The notes beneath the pieces were generated by a model that saw nothing but the letters and a program-made list of their open reading frames with translations, did not search any database and was not told the DNA's origin. Both the position numbers and the translations under genes were made by a program. This document shows positions 47,301 through 55,031 of a stretch of 64,000 bases of DNA, one piece after another. The stretch is from an uncultured Arcanobacterium sp. Its GTDB lineage: Bacteria; Actinomycetota; Actinomycetes; Actinomycetales; Actinomycetaceae. Numbering within the stretch: position 1 is the stretch's first letter; each line of letters starts with the position of its first letter. The DNA is taken from assembly GCA_958428545.1 (NCBI GenBank), contig CAUAGM010000003.1, positions 124,001-188,000 on the forward strand, written 5' to 3'.

Positions 47301-49495
47301 ATGCCTTTTTCTGATTGCCCGCCATATTTTTCGTCGTTTGCCCAATGGCTCCACAGAGAATAATCTGCCATCGCCCATGCCCATTCAGAGCCAACGCGCC
47401 AGCCCTGCTTTTGCATTTCTTCGGCAAGACGACGCCCAATCCAGCCCTTTTCGTAATAAACGTCGAAATAGAGCCAATCCAGCTGGTCTGCAGCACCGGC
47501 CTTTGTGAGTTCGTCACGGAAATTTTGGAAACGATTCACCACGTTTTTACTTGTCAGATCCTGCACGGAATCCATGTAATACGCCTGATTCATCCAGCCC
47601 CATGCAGCGGCAGGAGGCATCGTGATCGTGCAGGGGTTATCATAGTTTGCTCCATTTCCTGCAGCACTATGCTTGCCGTCAGAAAAACACTGCGCTTCAG
47701 AATAGGATTCAGTAGCATTCACATGTACGCCATATTTCGCATTAAAATCTTTCGATGCTTTCAGCATGGTGACGAGATCATCAAAACCTCCAGCTCGCTG
47801 ATTGTAATGACTGCCGTAATCTCCCTGCGCTGAATCATGACCTTCTGCCTGATAGCCCTTCAACAACACCATTTGCCCGAGATTATCTGTGGCGAGAGAA
47901 ATACGTTTTGTATCGTCAAGAGTGCGCAAGAACGGGTGTGTAGCTTGTGAGACGATATTAAACGGAATGCGCTCAACCACGTTGTTAGCTGTATCTGCAT
48001 AACCGTTGGGCAGCCCCGCTTTTTCCATAAGTTCACGAGTAGCAATTGCAGAATCCTGCCAATCAACTGCTCCTGTAGAGTTATGATCTGCCACAATTTT
48101 TACTTCGGCAAAAGGAAGCTGCTCTGCGCCGATTCGATCAGCGCCGCGTGCATTCGTGCCATAAATAGCCCATGAGCCTGGAGAAATCGTACCTATTTTT
48201 GCATTACCGTTAGCGCTGATTGCTCCTTCCCAACGGTTTTTCACGTCAGTTCCATCTGAATGTGCGTCTTTATCCACGGAAATAGCATTGGAGCGCAAAC
48301 CAGCAGCAAGTTCATTGTTGTTGATAGCTGCAAACCAACCGCTTGCTTTTGCATTTAGCGCAGACTTAGCAACATTAAGAGTTGTGTCTGCAGGCGTCGT
48401 CCTGCTTGTGCTATTCACGCCCAGCATAAGTGATCCAGATTTTGCACCGTCTACCGTCACGAGATCAAGATTAGGAATGAGTAAACGGTCAATTTTTTCT
48501 TTTGGATCGTTAATATTTGTGATTTCCCAGCGAACAACCTGCCCATCAATCGAAATTTTCACCGTAAAATCTGCAGAAATATCTGCGATAGACACTTTGT
48601 AGGTTGCATAGGTGCCTGTAGCATCTACAACGCCGTCTTCGACAGCAACATTGTGGGATGTCTCATTAACTTTAACGCTTGTGAGGGGGCTTCCCAGATG
48701 CCCTGCAAGCTTTTTCCCAGCATGCTCATATACTGCAATCTGAGGAAATTCTTTATAGAGATATGCCTTGTTTGCTCCGCTTGCAATAGGAAGTTTATCG
48801 GCAGTTTCTGGCATAGTGAGTTCATCACCTGCACTGGGAGGATCTGCAGGATCGGCCGAAGCTTTTGCTTTAGCATCCATCACCGAAATTTCAGTGATGT
48901 CAGATCCCCAGACGCCAGCTTTCATAGCGATTTTTTCACTCATCTGTGCTTTCATATCTGTATACGGAACGCTAAATGCTTCCTGCCCGTTCAGATACAG
49001 TTTCGCATGTGTGCCGTCCCATTCGATACGCACAAGAATGCTGGCATCAGCGTGCGGAGCAGCTACTCGATCTCCTTCCATCCAAGGATTATTAGGTGCG
49101 CCATAGCGCTGCCAGAACCACCCTTGAGCATCATAGCCAATGAATAAACCGTGAGCTGGATCTTTATATCCTAGATAGAAACCGAAGCGATTGTGTTTAC
49201 CTTCTTGCGGAGATTTAACGGTGGTTTCGAATGAACCATTTTTCGTAAAATCGTAGGAATCTTCATGAATTGCCACTGAGGGATATCTATCAGCTGTTGT
49301 GCCATTTTGGCTAGATGGAGACGCTTTGAAATGCGCCCATCCATCTTCTTCAACATCGAGCACCACACCAGTTTTTTCTGTTGCAGAATCAACGCTCCAT
49401 GAACCAGCTGATACATCAGCGAAAGCTGGAGTTGCCATGCCTGTGATCGTCACAGCCACAACGCCGAGGCTTGCAAGGATCTTCCTCAGTTTCAT
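44303..49495 (-). CDS. Cell-wall anchored endo-alpha-N-acetylgalactosaminidase, GH101
   Basis: A secreted protein of about 1730 residues. The ATG at 49495 follows gaggggaaag; a GTG 4 codons upstream would lie in that site, so I reject it. After the signal peptide come a laminin-G-like beta-sandwich, a GH101 galactose-mutarotase-like domain and the barrel. The likely nucleophile is D678 in LYFDVYY and the acid/base E704 in GSEWAW. C-terminal modules include galactose-binding-like domains, an Ig domain, an NPCBM-like domain (GMHSMGGSSMANITFDL), a linker and IPPTGA with a helix and CRRRYE. GH101 frees the core-1 disaccharide Gal-GalNAc from Ser/Thr of mucins. The catalytic loop is shorter than in characterised enzymes. 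Confidence 0.9.
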   Translation of the reverse strand: MKLRKILASLGVVAVTITGMATPAFADVSAGSWSVDSATEKTGVVLDVEEDGWAHFKASPSSQNGTTADRYPSVAIHEDSYDFTKNGSFETTVKSPQEGKHNRFGFYLGYKDPAHGLFIGYDAQGWFWQRYGAPNNPWMEGDRVAAPHADASILVRIEWDGTHAKLYLNGQEAFSVPYTDMKAQMSEKIAMKAGVWGSDITEISVMDAKAKASADPADPPSAGDELTMPETADKLPIASGANKAYLYKEFPQIAVYEHAGKKLAGHLGSPLTSVKVNETSHNVAVEDGVVDATGTYATYKVSIADISADFTVKISIDGQVVRWEITNINDPKEKIDRLLIPNLDLVTVDGAKSGSLMLGVNSTSRTTPADTTLNVAKSALNAKASGWFAAINNNELAAGLRSNAISVDKDAHSDGTDVKNRWEGAISANGNAKIGTISPGSWAIYGTNARGADRIGAEQLPFAEVKIVADHNSTGAVDWQDSAIATRELMEKAGLPNGYADTANNVVERIPFNIVSQATHPFLRTLDDTKRISLATDNLGQMVLLKGYQAEGHDSAQGDYGSHYNQRAGGFDDLVTMLKASKDFNAKYGVHVNATESYSEAQCFSDGKHSAAGNGANYDNPCTITMPPAAAWGWMNQAYYMDSVQDLTSKNVVNRFQNFRDELTKAGAADQLDWLYFDVYYEKGWIGRRLAEEMQKQGWRVGSEWAWAMADYSLWSHWANDEKYGGQSEKGINSTLVRFIQNSWRDTWNPDPLLGNANTKEFEGWTGQTDYNNFINNVWQRNLPTKFLQQSDLLSYKLGDKAAFKNGTEVVSSRTSITGTDLGTDRTITYGGKSVYTEGKYLLPWNDAKGVGDSKAGGTKMYHYNPAGGASTWQLTPAFAQVSNFTLYELTDTGRANGVAVANNGGAVTLPASVKANTAYVLYPNTAVQTADPQWGEGSHISDPGFYSGDLKAEGYTTTGNVSVDKNYSANGGRNLGRVAKLGSGAASLAQHISLPKGDYSMWAWVEIEPGKERPVSVSVSGDAKAIGNQRSIQGVPTSSITMSTAINATASDEKLRTYFQRVRVTFHTDGAGVTFKVSAGEGEAAVLIDDLRVVKYSVPEDKARTEKTIFFDDFESVDTGYWPFVTGKAEVGGDARTQMAENHPPYSNAGWYGKNAAGQVVEKGKLTDNVLDGKWSLLAHEENGGLILRTTQASVPFDSGKTYRVSMDYQNAYAGEYAFVLGRDRLTDSGIASSEVQTLSIPQVRGTGVDGKGTQTISLEFTTGTSGNYWIGINKVGGSAGSDLTIDNFRVELLDENPKSLPGNADPEISAAQSPVSEGESTTVTTTTDFFEEGTPTNIVTSLTGPEGWDITKKGDPASIDEHISQQWNIDVPVGAGDGVLTYTVNYDVDNDGVTRSVKTTTQVKVVRSVRPGMNFLSDLPWADEENGWGPVERDQENGEQGRNDGTPITLGGTEYAKGIGMHSMGGSSMANITFDLTDKQCTIMRAIVGVNDTQPNGNVTFKVLGDGQTKYESETVSKASGTQSIDIDITGVKKLQLQVGNANGSNGNDHADWANARVICGKPALQVKDTKAEVGSGALSIPVGISGIDTLMPYTVSLSGAPEGFAYNPETNAIEGSADAAFDGDVHVNFTQGDTVLTSAFRLQLTQPSAPVPGGDPSPGENPNPGEESAPGSDSDGKTSGDSAQPRNMGSAAHPAIPPTGAKAAWAVLLACALLSCGALMVCRRRYE

Positions 49496-49580
49496 CTTTC
49501 CCCTCACTATTCAGGCGATGAGAACACTCATCAAGCAGGGCAAAGCGCACACTCATATCCGCTTCCCCTGCAGATTTTTT

Positions 49581-49618
49581 GGAATTTTGGAAAAGCAACA
49601 CCGCGTTTCCAAAATTCC
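49581..49618. repeat. 13-bp inverted repeat upstream of GH101
   Basis: Arms ggaattttggaaa and tttccaaaattcc are perfect complements with a 12-nt spacer. On the minus strand an A-run follows, so it is not a terminator for that direction. Operator or RNA structure are both possible. Confidence 0.55.
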
Positions 49619-49832
49619 GACACAGCAGATACAGCTGTGTATACATGAATTTCATAATACCTTGATACGCAAAAAATAAGCACTCTTTTTTCCAAAATAT
49701 TACGTTAATATAACGAGCAATCAGAAGGTAAAATCGATTAACCAGCACTGCATAGTCCTTTAGTACTATTTTTAACTTTTTTGAGCAGTTCAACAGCACA
49801 TATTCGCATTCATCTTCCACAGCCTCCTCATT

Positions 49833-49838
49833 TATACT
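49833..49838 (+). promoter_or_regulatory. -10 element, leaderless SurA-like gene
   Basis: TATACT with 7 nt between it and the ATG at 49846, so transcription should start at the start codon. No Shine-Dalgarno sequence is present. The -35 region (ttcatc) is weak. Confidence 0.5.
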
Positions 49839-49845
49839 GGCAGAT

Positions 49846-50688
49846 ATGAAGAGAAGGCATATCCAGAGCATAGCGGGCTGCATTCTTGCACTCGGCACAC
49901 TGCTGACGCTTCACACCCTCACAACTGATGCACAAACCACAGGCGACGATCAGCAGCTCCTTTCACACCATACTAATACTCCTACACCTTCATTTCCGAG
50001 TATCACGATCGGCAGCTACACGGTATCGGAAGAAGAAATTCAGTATGCTCTCACTAGAGTTCGAAATACCGTTATCAAAGAAACCGCACCTAAAGAAACG
50101 AGTATCGGATCTGATTATTTTCTTTCCGATGCAAAAAATTCACCATCGGCGCATGCAGCTACACAAGCTCTAGATTATGTGCATCGCCGTTTTTCGTTTT
50201 ATTCAACTGCATACGAAGCGAAGCTCGTTGATTCGCCAACATGGGATAGCCTAGTTGAGCGCTATAAAAAGGAAAATCAAAAACGTAGCGAAATACTTAA
50301 ATCTCATTCCACCCCAGAAAGAAGCACAGAAGATGGCTCCTCTATGCCTAAAGATACTCTCTATGGCGTGCAGCAGTTTAATCTCGATACATTTATCAGC
50401 TATGAAATGAGCGCTCTTTCGCAACGCTACTGCGCTGATGAGAACCTACCGGGAATGAATATATCTGAAAGCGATATCCAACAGTATTACGCAAACCATC
50501 AGTGGGAAATCGACAGTACTGACGGTACTGACACGCCTAGTCTTGAAAAAATCCGCCCAAACGTTGCGGCAGCACTGCGCACAAGCATTTTTGAGGATAT
50601 CGTAGAAAAACGCATAGAAAGCGAAAATATTATGGTCACAGACCAAAAAGCGCTCATATCTTACGCCAGTGCATTTTTGTCAAAATAG
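49846..50688 (+). CDS. Secreted SurA/PrsA-like helical protein
   Basis: A 280-residue exported protein: basic start MKRRH, hydrophobic stretch ILALGTLLTLHTL, then a Thr/Gln-rich mature start. Residues about 50-70 (FPSITIGSYTVSEEEIQYAL) look like the first strand and helix of SurA-N/PrsA foldases. The late segment ISESDIQQYYANHQWEID, then a Leu/Ile-rich helix, resembles the part before the PPIase domain, but no parvulin domain is seen. It is the only plus-strand gene of the island and converges with the beta-helix gene. GH136 lacto-N-biosidases need a partner protein for folding (LnbY in B. longum), so it is a candidate chaperone. That role is inference. Confidence 0.6.
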   Translation: MKRRHIQSIAGCILALGTLLTLHTLTTDAQTTGDDQQLLSHHTNTPTPSFPSITIGSYTVSEEEIQYALTRVRNTVIKETAPKETSIGSDYFLSDAKNSPSAHAATQALDYVHRRFSFYSTAYEAKLVDSPTWDSLVERYKKENQKRSEILKSHSTPERSTEDGSSMPKDTLYGVQQFNLDTFISYEMSALSQRYCADENLPGMNISESDIQQYYANHQWEIDSTDGTDTPSLEKIRPNVAAALRTSIFEDIVEKRIESENIMVTDQKALISYASAFLSK

Positions 50689-50692
50689 GACA

Positions 50693-50746
50693 GGGCGGCA
50701 CCTGCCTAAAGCGGCACCTGCCTAAATAAGATGCTGCCCTTTTTCT
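50693..50746 (+). terminator. Terminator with tandem 16-bp repeat
   Basis: Gggcggca and tgctgccc pair over 8 bp with one mismatch and are followed by TTTTTCT. Between them lie two copies of gcggcacctgcctaaa (50695-50710 and 50711-50726), either of which can supply part of the left arm. It ends the 49846-50688 gene. Confidence 0.65.
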
Positions 50747-50899
50747 ATACTATGTGCTGCCCTAAAAGTTCGATAGAACGGTTGATTTTAAGTTCCTGAT
50801 GAGTACCTTCTGCAACCACTCGCTACGATTCTCGTCAAGAACGGCAATATGATCTGCAATACGAATAGAGCCAGCCGACGATCAATAACAATAGCAGTA
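50745..50899 (-). pseudogene. Remnant of an ABC transporter ATP-binding domain
   Basis: Minus-strand reading in three frames gives AIVIDRRLA, then GSIRIADHIAVLDENRSEW, then GTHQELKINRSIELLGQH and a stop. Joined, this matches the end of ABC exporter ATPases (VISHRLASIRIADHIIVLD..GTHQEL). Two frameshifts and loss of the rest show decay. It has no intact partner gene nearby. Confidence 0.7.
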
Positions 50900-51002
50900 C
50901 GGCAGTGATATCTATGGAGTAACTGCAAAAGAGATTGAAGATGGTAGCGTCAAACAATTTATTTTCAAGCCATCAGGAAAAATATTAGGAAAAATAAACT
51001 GA
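50895..51002 (+). pseudogene. C-terminal fragment of an unknown protein
   Basis: An open stretch without a start codon encodes about 35 residues including YGVTAKEIEDGSVKQFIF and ending KILGKIN before TGA. An in-frame TAG precedes it at 50892-50894. It abuts the ABC remnant on the opposite strand, which suggests a rearrangement scar. I do not recognise the family. Confidence 0.35.
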
Positions 51003-51099
51003 CGTGAGAGCCCAGATTTTTATCTGAAGGTAGAGCTAATCGCAGTAGAGCCTCTACCTGTGCTCAACAAAAAGTTCTGGCTAAGGTGAGTTTGATATT
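51003..51099. other. Short gene-free stretch
   Basis: It contains an 8-bp inverted repeat aggtagag / ctctacct (51028-51035 and 51052-51059). No coding sequence is recognised. Confidence 0.4.
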
Positions 51100-51161
51100 G
51101 CATCGTAGCTTTAGGAATATACACAGCGAACATTGTCAAGATATCCCTAAAGCTACGATGC
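51100..51161 (-). terminator. Long hairpin after the beta-helix gene
   Basis: Arms at 51100-51120 and 51141-51161 pair over 21 bp with one mismatch (core tcgtagctttagg) and a 20-nt loop. The core recurs in the terminator of the second GH20 gene. No T-run. Confidence 0.65.
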
Positions 51162-51388
51162 TCCCCTTTATTGGCGCTTATTAGCACTGGTTAAAGCGCC
51201 GTCGAGTTAGCACTAATGCACCGCCGGCGAGCAAAGCACACGCGAGTGCAGCCGCCCACGCCATATTCGAACCTGTATTCGCCACCTCTTTCACGCCAGC
51301 AACTTTTTTAGCAGAAGAATCTGCTTTACTCGAGATATTGGGATTCGATTGAGCTTTTCCGAAATCTCCGCCTTGCTGAGAATCATCT
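51141..51388 (-). repeat. 3' module shared with second GH20 gene, copy 1
   Basis: This stretch covers half of the terminator, the anchor, membrane helix and linker of the beta-helix gene. It is clearly related to 54798-55031 in both DNA (ccctaaagctacgat) and protein (DDSQQGGD..AQSN..SSKADS..GVK..NTGS). It reflects copying of a whole 3' module. Confidence 0.75.
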
Positions 51389-54300
51389 GGACGATCTGGC
51401 TGCGGATCAGGCTTCACAGGATCTGATTTATCTTTCACGTCAATCGTAAATGATGCAACTGCCTCAACCCCGTCAGCGTTCGCAGCTTTTACCGTCACAG
51501 TATAAGTGCCCGCTGCCGTAGGAGCACCAGCAATCGCAGCACGTGCTGCTTCGAACTGAATGCCATCAGGCAGACCTTCCACTGCCGTCACCGAGCCATT
51601 CGTTACTGATAGATTAATATCAGCAATCGCGCTTCCAACAACCGCTTCTACGTTGGGAATCGGATCGATCACAGCTGTTGGTGCTTTCACCGTCACATAC
51701 GTGATAACTGGAGAAATATGAATCGATGGTTTCTTTGGGTTGCCGATACTCTGCGCTACAACGCGAATATAGTCTCCTTTTTTCACGTCAATCACAGAAT
51801 CAGCATCAGCGAAATTCTTCCATTGCGCCGGCACTTCAAAAGAATTGTGAAGAGTTGCCGTCTGCAGTGCTTGATCGTTATGCATCACGCTCAGTTTGAC
51901 GCTTCCACCCGAATTATCCGCTTGGCGCAAATATGGTTCTCCCTGCGAAATTTCGAAAGTAACTTTTCCGTCTTTTGGTGCTTTGAAAACCATCGCAGTT
52001 GCCCCAGCCGATTGTGGAGAATCGGAGATCAAACCGCGGATACCTGCGCGCGCATCTGCAGCTGGAAGATTCAAATCTCTATAATCCAGACCCGGACCAA
52101 ACCACTGATCAACTTCCCAGTTTGGATAGCCTTGCTTGCCATATGAAGTAATATCTTTCCACGGCGCATCAGCGCTAGGCTGATACTGAGAATACCACAC
52201 AGGGCCTTGCTTATTATTTTCAAAATCTTTCACCCACGAATATGAATCTCCCTTGATAAGAGTAGGCTGATTCGGATCCTCAGGTGTGGTTTCAGGCTTT
52301 GGAGATTCCCCTTCAATCTGGATTGCCCCAATATCGGGAGTGCCGCTGATAGTGGCACCCAGAAAATCCTTGTTAAAGGAAAAACCGTGAGCATCAGTAA
52401 TAGACATACCCGTATTTGCTGCAGGCGAACCTTCCACAAGCTTATAGCCGTCAAATGCGCCAGTTTCTGCCCCAGCAGCTCTTTGTGCGGCCGTGCTAGA
52501 TGCAAAATGCGTAGTGAAATCTTGCTTTGCGGCTATCGGAGCACTTCCAGGATTTTCCATTACCTTCGTACCTGCAGCAACGCGAATCGGATGCGTATCG
52601 TTGGCAGGAATATTCGCGTAGTTGTAGTAAAGATTGTTTTCGTATTCTTTTGTACCACTACCTTTATGCCAGTTTTCTGTGCGAGGAGAATTTCCTGCGT
52701 AATAGAAAATGTTGTTTTCTATCTGGGCATTTCCATTTTCGTTGTGCTTTGAATGCAGCACTGGCACACCTTCTGGGATATAGAACGTGTTGTTGTAAAT
52801 ATGCGCCTCTGGGAGATTATCGGGCACATCGATAGCGCCAAGAAGATCATTTTGAGAGATATTGAAACGATATGTGCTGTTGAGTACCTGCTGCCCGCAA
52901 AACATCACGCTCCCGCCGCTATTCCCATGCGAATAGTTGTACTGATAGACAGTGCCATCTCCATAATCGGCATCCCACGCCATACCATCCCCATTACCTT
53001 GGGCAGCATTTTTTGTGTCGTAAGCTTCGTTATACTGGAAAAGAGCATTTTTGGTTTTCCATGCCCATATTGCAGCCGCTACTCTATGGTTGCTGGTGTG
53101 CGAATAATCAGTCAGGTTCATCTGCCGGGCAGCACCATCAGAAACGTTATATTCAATAAGCGGCTTATCAGCATAGAAGACTGTAATAGCGTCACCGCCT
53201 GCGTCTTTGACGAAGTTGCCGCGCACAACCACATTCGTCTGCCCATACGTTTGAGCAGTTTCATGCGAAATCTCAGCTTGTGCGAATTGGGCAGAATAGC
53301 CAGTGTATCCTACACCAATACCCCATCGATTTACTCGTTCCACGCGGTTATTGAGCACCTGGACATCGTCGAAACGAGCAATTCCCGTTGCCGCTTCGTT
53401 AAGAGGCTTATGAGCAATCACATAAATTCCGCCATTAGCCATGTGCTTATCGTAAACATTGCCATCAACATCATGAATATAGAGATCTTTTAATACAACA
53501 TGATTGACTGTACCGATATTTTCTGCAATCACAGCTACACCAGTGCGGTTCATTGCGTCTACATCATTGTATTTCCCTGGATCAGTATCTTGCCGATCGT
53601 TCGTAATCTCAAGATGAGAAACTTCAATATACTCTACGTCTTTCAGTAAAACAGATGAAGAAACTGTGCCTTTGAAACGATGCGATGAAGAATCAAGCTT
53701 CGTATGGTAATCCTCATACCATGTTCCTTTTCCATTAGTATTAATCACAGGAAGCGGTTTTGAGCTGTCTCCGTAAGCAGAAATTTTAATTGGCTTTTGT
53801 GCACTTCCAGCGCCTTTAAGATGCAGGAACTGATCGTTAAACACATCTCCTCGATGAAAATACACTGCATCTCCCGCGCTTAAAATAAGCCGATTGACTG
53901 GCGCAGTTGTCTTCCACGCTTTTTCTGGGCTTAAGCCATCATTTGAATCATCGCCATCTGCTGCCACATACCACGTTCGCCCTAGATGAGTGACGCTAGT
54001 GGCCGCATTGAATTCTGCAAGGCTTGAATCCGTCATTTCAGATCCGTCAGAACCATAGGAATTTTTATAAGTGACGAGGACGCATCGCGCTTCAACCGCA
54101 GGAAAATCAATCACAATATCATTAAAACGCGATGAAGCGGTATCTTTCCCAACTGTTCCTGCTGCTACTTGAGTCCAGTTTGCTGAAGTTTCCACAAACG
54201 TTTTATCTGCAGAAGAGCAAGCACTATGTGTAGAAACTGAAATAGCATAATCGCGTAAACGCCCCGAACTATTGCCCTGACGAGGAGTAAGGCTCACACG

Positions 54301-54582
54301 ACCAAGATTTTGTATGCTCGCACCTAAATCATAAGCGAGATAATGCGGAGCTTTTGCGGGAGTATGCCAATCTGAATGCCAGTACGTCGCCTTATTGCCA
54401 TCAAGAGTGCTTTCTTTTGTACCTGGAGATTCTGACGTATCTTCTGACGATGCATACACTGCCTTCATATCCTTTTGCGGCAATGGTGAATAAGTGACGT
54501 CAGCTGCTGCAGGGATTGCAGATAATCCTGCAGCAGCTAAAATTGTGCAGGCAAAAACCGTCAGTATTTTCTTCGTGCCCAT
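51181..54582 (-). CDS. Cell-wall anchored beta-helix protein, possible GH136 lacto-N-biosidase
   Basis: About 1133 residues. The ATG at 54582 (MGTKKILTVF) follows aagggggag and begins a good signal peptide; the frame is open 14 codons upstream without such a site. An F5/8C-like module (to about residue 190) is followed by TWYVAADGDDSNDGLSPEKAW, the start of a right-handed parallel beta-helix running to about residue 740. D532 and D539 in GDGMAWDADYG have the 7-residue spacing of the catalytic aspartates of GH136 lacto-N-biosidases (D411/D418 in LnbX). Next come a beta-sandwich, an Ig-like domain, a linker and VANTGS with a helix and RRRF. GH136 is my best guess; GH110 or another helix enzyme is possible. 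Confidence 0.65.
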   Translation of the reverse strand: MGTKKILTVFACTILAAAGLSAIPAAADVTYSPLPQKDMKAVYASSEDTSESPGTKESTLDGNKATYWHSDWHTPAKAPHYLAYDLGASIQNLGRVSLTPRQGNSSGRLRDYAISVSTHSACSSADKTFVETSANWTQVAAGTVGKDTASSRFNDIVIDFPAVEARCVLVTYKNSYGSDGSEMTDSSLAEFNAATSVTHLGRTWYVAADGDDSNDGLSPEKAWKTTAPVNRLILSAGDAVYFHRGDVFNDQFLHLKGAGSAQKPIKISAYGDSSKPLPVINTNGKGTWYEDYHTKLDSSSHRFKGTVSSSVLLKDVEYIEVSHLEITNDRQDTDPGKYNDVDAMNRTGVAVIAENIGTVNHVVLKDLYIHDVDGNVYDKHMANGGIYVIAHKPLNEAATGIARFDDVQVLNNRVERVNRWGIGVGYTGYSAQFAQAEISHETAQTYGQTNVVVRGNFVKDAGGDAITVFYADKPLIEYNVSDGAARQMNLTDYSHTSNHRVAAAIWAWKTKNALFQYNEAYDTKNAAQGNGDGMAWDADYGDGTVYQYNYSHGNSGGSVMFCGQQVLNSTYRFNISQNDLLGAIDVPDNLPEAHIYNNTFYIPEGVPVLHSKHNENGNAQIENNIFYYAGNSPRTENWHKGSGTKEYENNLYYNYANIPANDTHPIRVAAGTKVMENPGSAPIAAKQDFTTHFASSTAAQRAAGAETGAFDGYKLVEGSPAANTGMSITDAHGFSFNKDFLGATISGTPDIGAIQIEGESPKPETTPEDPNQPTLIKGDSYSWVKDFENNKQGPVWYSQYQPSADAPWKDITSYGKQGYPNWEVDQWFGPGLDYRDLNLPAADARAGIRGLISDSPQSAGATAMVFKAPKDGKVTFEISQGEPYLRQADNSGGSVKLSVMHNDQALQTATLHNSFEVPAQWKNFADADSVIDVKKGDYIRVVAQSIGNPKKPSIHISPVITYVTVKAPTAVIDPIPNVEAVVGSAIADINLSVTNGSVTAVEGLPDGIQFEAARAAIAGAPTAAGTYTVTVKAANADGVEAVASFTIDVKDKSDPVKPDPQPDRPDDSQQGGDFGKAQSNPNISSKADSSAKKVAGVKEVANTGSNMAWAAALACALLAGGALVLTRRRFNQC

Positions 54583-54764
54583 CACACTCCCCCTTAATAG
54601 TTTTTCTTTACCAATTTTTTTCATATTTTTATATACGTATTGAATATGCGTATTGATTCACGTAGATCTGCGCAATCAAATACTCACGTTCACAGCAAGG
54701 TCGGCACTACTGCCTGATTCAACACGCGAGTATCGCTTATGCGTTGAAATTCTGATACCGCAAC
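54583..54764. other. Upstream region of the beta-helix gene
   Basis: A/T-rich, with imperfect direct repeats cgtattgaat and cgtattgatt (54636-54661). The TTGC-N6-GCAA element found at other genes is absent. Confidence 0.4.
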
Positions 54765-54811
54765 GCTTTAGGGAGATCCACAGCATCAACACTGCCAGAT
54801 CTCCCTAAAGC
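54765..54811 (-). terminator. Hairpin after the second GH20 gene
   Basis: Arms gctttagggagatc and gatctccctaaagc form a perfect 14-bp stem with a 19-nt loop. The right arm and following bases are homologous to the beta-helix gene terminator. No T-run. Confidence 0.65.
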
Positions 54812-55031
54812 TACGATACGGCTCTTTTATCAGCGCTGTTCAAAGCGCCGACGATTTATCAGCAACGCACCGCCAGCGAGTAAAGCAAACGCAAGTGCAG
54901 CTGCCCATGCAACATCCGAACCCGTATGTGCTGTTGTTTTCACACCAGCACCTTTAGGAGAATCTGCTTTACTCGACGTATCAATATTCGATTGAGTTCT
55001 TCCAGAATCTCCACCTTGCTGAGAATCATCT
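54798..55031 (-). repeat. 3' module shared with beta-helix gene, copy 2
   Basis: The counterpart of 51141-51388. It encodes the linker DSQQGGDSGRTQSN, the TAHTGS anchor and the RRRFEQR tail, and extends past the stop into the terminator. Confidence 0.75.

Larger units (their letters stand above)
49496..49845. other. Divergent region GH101 / SurA-like gene
   Basis: No gene is seen. It holds a 13-bp perfect inverted repeat (49581-49593 and 49606-49618), a smaller hairpin gatgag-aaca-ctcatc (49517-49532) in the GH101 leader, and the promoter of the plus-strand gene. Confidence 0.6.

Noticed and set aside
49846..49990. Lipobox-like IAGC in the SurA-like protein, suggesting a lipoprotein
   Set aside because: The Cys is at residue 12, before rather than after the hydrophobic segment, so a signal peptidase II site is implausible.
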